Origin: VAZQ01 sp035263865
Lineage (GTDB): Bacteria > Pseudomonadota > Alphaproteobacteria > Rhizobiales > Xanthobacteraceae
Direction of reading: 5' to 3'
Assembly: GCA_035263865.1 (NCBI GenBank)
Contig: DATFQX010000422.1
Coordinates: forward strand, 36,603-100,602
Length of the DNA stretch: 64,000 nt
Shown here one piece after another: positions 60,891 through 64,000 of this stretch (positions are counted from its first letter, which is position 1; every line of letters starts with the position of its first letter). The position numbers and the translations under genes are program-made. The notes beneath the pieces were generated by a model. The model worked only from the letters and a program-made list of their open reading frames with translations. It made no database searches and had not been told where the DNA came from.

Positions 60891-62579
60891 TCAGCGAGGC
60901 TTGGTGCGATCGCCGTTGGGTGAGAACCGGTGCGCGATCATCTCCTTCAAGAGACGGCGCTTGATCGAGGTGTTGGTCGCCCCCGGTGGGTGCCACCACC
61001 AGCCGTCCTGCTCCATCGCTCTTGCCGCGGACACGAAACGATCGGCCACGGTTTGGAAGTCCGCGTCCGTATAGTCCAGACTGAAAATGAGCCGGCCGGT
61101 ACCAATCCAGCTCAGCGCCAACAATTCGGCCCGCAGGTAAAACTGCAGCATCCAGTTGTAGCGCGAGGGCCGCAGGTAACACACGGTCCAGATCGAGGAC
61201 ATGCTCGCGACCTCGACGGGCAGCGCTTCGTCGCGCAGGCGCTCACTGAGCTGCTGCGCCCGTGCATTCCAGGTGCGCTCGAGGTCGCGATAAGTCTCGC
61301 GGGCGGCGGGCGTGTCGAGGTAGCGCAGGAATTCGTTCATCGCCGCCATGACATACGGGTGCGAGTTGAAGGTGCCGCGGGCGAAGCAGATGTCGGCAGG
61401 GCGGTCGTCGCGGAAGCGCTTCATCAAGTGCTTGCGTCCGCACAAGACTCCGACCGGAAGCCCGCCGCCGAGCGTCTTGCCGTAAGTGACGAGATCGGCC
61501 CGCACGCCGAAGTACTCTTGCGCGCCGCCCATGGCGAGGCGGAAGCCCACGAACACCTCGTCGAAGATGAGGACGATGTTTTGCTCGGTGCAGACGGCGC
61601 GCAGGCGCTTGAGCCAATCAGCATAGGCCGCCTTGTCGAAATGTGCGCTGCGCGCGCCATCTACGAGCGAGGCGTCCGTCGGCGGCGGCGCGTTGGGGTG
61701 CAACGCCTGCAGCGGATTGACGAGCACGCAGGCAATATCACGCCGCGTCCGCAGCACGCGCAGCGAGTCGTCCGACATCTCCTTCAACGTATAGGTCTCG
61801 CGCGCCGGCAGCGGGTTGCCGATGCCCGGCTGCACATCGCCCCACCAGCCGTGATAGGCGCCGCAGAAGCGCACCAAGTGCGATCGGCGCATGTGATAGC
61901 GCGCGAGCCGCACCGCCTGCATCATTGCCTCCGTGCCCGACATGTGGAACGAGATTTCGTCGAGTCCGGAAATCGCTTTCAGGCGCTCCACGTTGTCGGC
62001 GATGACCGGATGATACGGCCCGAGCACCGGGCCAAGCTCGCCCACTCGCTCGACCGCGCACGCGATCGTGTCCTTGTAGAAGTCGTTCCCGAACAGGTTG
62101 ACACCATAGGAGGCGGTCAGATCGTAAAACTGATTGCCGTCCAGATCGGTGAGCGTGACGCCCGCCGAGGACTGCACGAAGGCTGCGGATTTCAGGTGCT
62201 GGCGCACGACACGGCGGTACTGGAAGGGCACCCGATAAGTGTCGATGAATTTGAGATCGGAGATGCCGTCGCCCACCTCGGCGGTGCGTTTGATGGTCTC
62301 GGCAAAACGCGCGTCGTAGAACGCCGCGAGCCGCATCAAGCCGGCACGGCGGCGCGCAACAATCTCCTCCGGCGCGTCGTCGGAACAGAAAAACCGCCGC
62401 TCGTCGTAGGCGTAGAACGGCACGAGCGAGGCCAATCGCCGCGCCAGGTTCGCATGGCCGGTCAGTGTGGCGTGCTTGGCCTTCGACAGTTCCAGCCGCC
62501 GCCGCAACGTCAGCAACGAGGTTGCCAGCGCCGCAGCCCCGAGCCCGTAGAACGCGAGTGCCGGAGTGGCCCATTCCAT
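60891..62579 (-). CDS. Membrane-anchored class III aminotransferase (glutamate-1-semialdehyde aminomutase-like)
   Basis: The 562-residue PLP enzyme has an extra N-terminal part: a membrane segment (about 5-24) and about 110 further residues before the aminotransferase core. The core shows SGTEAMMQAVRLARYHMRRS, CGAYHGWWGDVQPG, the cofactor Asp in LIFDEVFVGFR and the Schiff-base Lys in LVTYGKTLGGGLPVG. Standard glutamate-1-semialdehyde aminomutases have about 430 residues and no anchor. Beside lipid genes it may transaminate a lipid head group or chain, which is inference. Confidence 0.85.
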   Translation of the reverse strand: MEWATPALAFYGLGAAALATSLLTLRRRLELSKAKHATLTGHANLARRLASLVPFYAYDERRFFCSDDAPEEIVARRRAGLMRLAAFYDARFAETIKRTAEVGDGISDLKFIDTYRVPFQYRRVVRQHLKSAAFVQSSAGVTLTDLDGNQFYDLTASYGVNLFGNDFYKDTIACAVERVGELGPVLGPYHPVIADNVERLKAISGLDEISFHMSGTEAMMQAVRLARYHMRRSHLVRFCGAYHGWWGDVQPGIGNPLPARETYTLKEMSDDSLRVLRTRRDIACVLVNPLQALHPNAPPPTDASLVDGARSAHFDKAAYADWLKRLRAVCTEQNIVLIFDEVFVGFRLAMGGAQEYFGVRADLVTYGKTLGGGLPVGVLCGRKHLMKRFRDDRPADICFARGTFNSHPYVMAAMNEFLRYLDTPAARETYRDLERTWNARAQQLSERLRDEALPVEVASMSSIWTVCYLRPSRYNWMLQFYLRAELLALSWIGTGRLIFSLDYTDADFQTVADRFVSAARAMEQDGWWWHPPGATNTSIKRRLLKEMIAHRFSPNGDRTKPR

Positions 62580-62614
62580 CGAATCATGCCTTACCCGACG
62601 CAGGTTACGGCTCG

Positions 62615-63475
62615 ATGACGCTCCGATCCGGCCTTCTGCAGCTACTGCAGCAGGAAGATCTCAACTTCCTGCTCACCAACCGGATCCCCCGTCGGCTGGC
62701 CACGCGGTTCATGGGCTGGTTCAGCCACATCGAGCAGCCGTTGGTGCGCGATGTCTCGATCGCCGTGTGGCGCTTCTTTTCCAGCCTGGATTTGAGCGAA
62801 GCGAAAAAATCTCACTTTCGCAGCATGCACGATTGCTTCATCCGCGAGCTCAGGGCGGGTGCGCGCCCGATCGACGGTGATCCCAATATCCTTGTGAGTC
62901 CATGCGATGCGATCGTCGGCGCGTCCGGCGCGGTTGCCGGCGCGAGGGCTTATCAGATCAAGGGATTTCCCTACTCATTGGCGGACTTGTTCTACGATCA
63001 GGCTCTCGCCGATGCTTTTGCCGACGGCCGGTACGTGACCTTGCGGCTGACCTCGAGCATGTACCACCGTTTTCACGCGCCGCACGATTGCCGCGTCGAT
63101 CAGGTCACCTACATCTCCGGGGACACCTGGAACGTCAACCCAATCGCGCTGCGGCGTGTCGAAAAGCTCTTTTGCAAGAACGAACGCGCGCTGCTGCGCA
63201 CGAAGCTTGCCGGCCACACGATCATGCTGGTGCCGGTGGCAGCGGTGCTCGTCGCCAGCATTCGCCTGCATTTTCTCGATGTTGTGCTCAGCCTGAAGCA
63301 CCGTGGGCACAACATTTTCGCCTGCGATGCGCCATTCAGGAAGGGCGAGGAAATGGGCTGGTTTCAGCATGGATCGACCATGCTCATCTTTACCCCCGAC
63401 GGCTTTTCCCTCCATGAGGAGGTGCGGGAGGGCACCGCGATTCGCGTAGGCGAGCCGCTGCTGCGTCTGCCGTGA
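62615..63475 (+). CDS. Phosphatidylserine decarboxylase-family proenzyme
   Basis: The 286-residue protein matches pyruvoyl-dependent phosphatidylserine decarboxylases: SPCDAIVGASGAV with Asp99, LRLTSSMYHRFHAPHDCRV with His151 and His154, and the self-cleavage site GWFQHGSTMLIFT with Ser254, which becomes the pyruvoyl group. It makes phosphatidylethanolamine at the inner membrane. The site reads HGST rather than the common LGST. It diverges from the aminotransferase gene with 35 bases between starts. Confidence 0.9.
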   Translation: MTLRSGLLQLLQQEDLNFLLTNRIPRRLATRFMGWFSHIEQPLVRDVSIAVWRFFSSLDLSEAKKSHFRSMHDCFIRELRAGARPIDGDPNILVSPCDAIVGASGAVAGARAYQIKGFPYSLADLFYDQALADAFADGRYVTLRLTSSMYHRFHAPHDCRVDQVTYISGDTWNVNPIALRRVEKLFCKNERALLRTKLAGHTIMLVPVAAVLVASIRLHFLDVVLSLKHRGHNIFACDAPFRKGEEMGWFQHGSTMLIFTPDGFSLHEEVREGTAIRVGEPLLRLP

Positions 63476-63513
63476 ATCCGTCATTGCTCGGCTGCGCCGG
63501 GCGTCGGACGACT

Positions 63514-64000
63514 CTACGTCGCTCTTTGCAGCGCTACCGCCGCGAGATCATGCTCACGCCGCGCCGGCTCGAGCTCGGTCCACCGCACGATCTCGAACCG
63601 ACCATTGAAGTCCTCGACCACGGCGGTGCAGCTTTCGACCCAATCGCCGCAATTGATGTAGCGGATGCCGAATCTGTCGTGGATCGTCGCGTGGTGGATG
63701 TGGCCGCAGATCACGCCGTCGGCGCCATTGCGCTTCGCCTCGAGGTTCAGGCTCTTCTCGAACTCGCCGATATAGTTGACGGCGTTCTTGACCTTCTGCT
63801 TCGCCCATTGCGACAGCGACCAGTAGCCGAACCCGAAGCGCCGGCGCACGGCGTTGAACACGCGGTTGGCGAGGAGCGCAACGTCATAGGCGTGGTCGCC
63901 GAGATGGGCGAGCCAGCGCGCTTGAGTCACGACGAGATCGAAATGGTCGCCGTGGATCACGAGATAGCGCTTGCCGTCGGCGCCTTGGTGGGAGGCGCGC
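63514..64000 (-). CDS. Metallophosphoesterase, UDP-2,3-diacylglucosamine hydrolase-like (5' end outside window)
   Basis: The gene runs off the right edge; about 161 C-terminal codons are visible. VIHGDHFDLVV, then GADGVICGHIHHATIHDRFG and YINCGDWVESCTAVVED hold the metal-binding His residues and the late Gly-Asp of the calcineurin-like fold, as in LpxH-type proteins. LpxH relatives cut UDP-diacylglucosamine in lipid A synthesis, but this clade is often of unknown substrate. It lies 38 bases from the convergent phosphatidylserine decarboxylase gene. Confidence 0.82.
   Translation of the reverse strand, partial: RASHQGADGKRYLVIHGDHFDLVVTQARWLAHLGDHAYDVALLANRVFNAVRRRFGFGYWSLSQWAKQKVKNAVNYIGEFEKSLNLEAKRNGADGVICGHIHHATIHDRFGIRYINCGDWVESCTAVVEDFNGRFEIVRWTELEPARREHDLAAVALQRAT

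Overview
The window looks like chromosome from a GC-rich alphaproteobacterium of the order Hyphomicrobiales (Rhizobiales), of the Bradyrhizobium/Pseudolabrys type. The pointers are a complete PhyR-NepR-EcfG general stress locus, a PmtA-type phospholipid methyltransferase, a Bug-type solute-binding protein, HWE-type kinase architecture and many Tat or Sec secreted proteins. I see no rRNA, tRNA, CRISPR array or intact insertion sequence. Most genes are ordinary chromosomal ones; one stretch is clearly decayed.

Layout. 1-4040: a catabolic-looking group (hydroxyisobutyrate dehydrogenase-like enzyme, two VOC proteins, an alpha/beta hydrolase, an ICMT-like methyltransferase). 4119-5072: remnants of a nitroreductase and a cupin. 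5125-8632: secreted proteins and a CtpA/S41 protease. 8730-10932: a graveyard of broken genes (ROK kinase, YqaJ recombinase, a mobile-type conserved ORF, an SGNH hydrolase) around one small XRE-type regulator. 10945-15138: a secreted hydrolase, a sodium:solute symporter-like protein, a secreted papain-like protein and the second copy of a tiny KYPVG-repeat secreted protein. 15712-21034: HWE histidine kinase, CsbD, a DUF883-like protein, then phyR and nepR-ecfG, which diverge from two near-perfect EcfG promoters. 21081-33375: mixed metabolism and envelope genes, including an L,D-transpeptidase, a TauD dioxygenase plus MOSC protein, and a Bug protein. 33490-41374: sulfatase, GT21-like glycosyltransferase, PhoD, Rmd1-like and CYTH-CHAD proteins. 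41496-48144: a long minus-strand block with an ECF42-type sigma factor, its YCII partner, GST, DUF899, ArsR-SRPBCC and HxlR-MATE pairs. 48199-55593: MaoC, a TagO/VasI-like orphan, an RND efflux pair and an FAD monooxygenase. 55710-64000: membrane proteins followed by a lipid-centred group (LPG-synthase-like membrane protein, GT4, PmtA-like methyltransferase, unknown membrane protein, membrane-anchored class III aminotransferase, phosphatidylserine decarboxylase, LpxH-like phosphoesterase).

The most informative signals lie between genes. The EcfG promoters explain control of the stress locus. Two copies of a TGTCCG-N17-CGTC promoter place the YCII/ECF42 operon and a nearby secreted protein in one small regulon. 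A 44-base element repeated 24 kb apart (34 of 44 identical, each followed by a hairpin) lies upstream of a KYPVG gene and of the L,D-transpeptidase. A 29-codon membrane peptide at 32113-32202 is a further small gene. Functional calls rest on motif recognition from the sequence alone; no database search was run.
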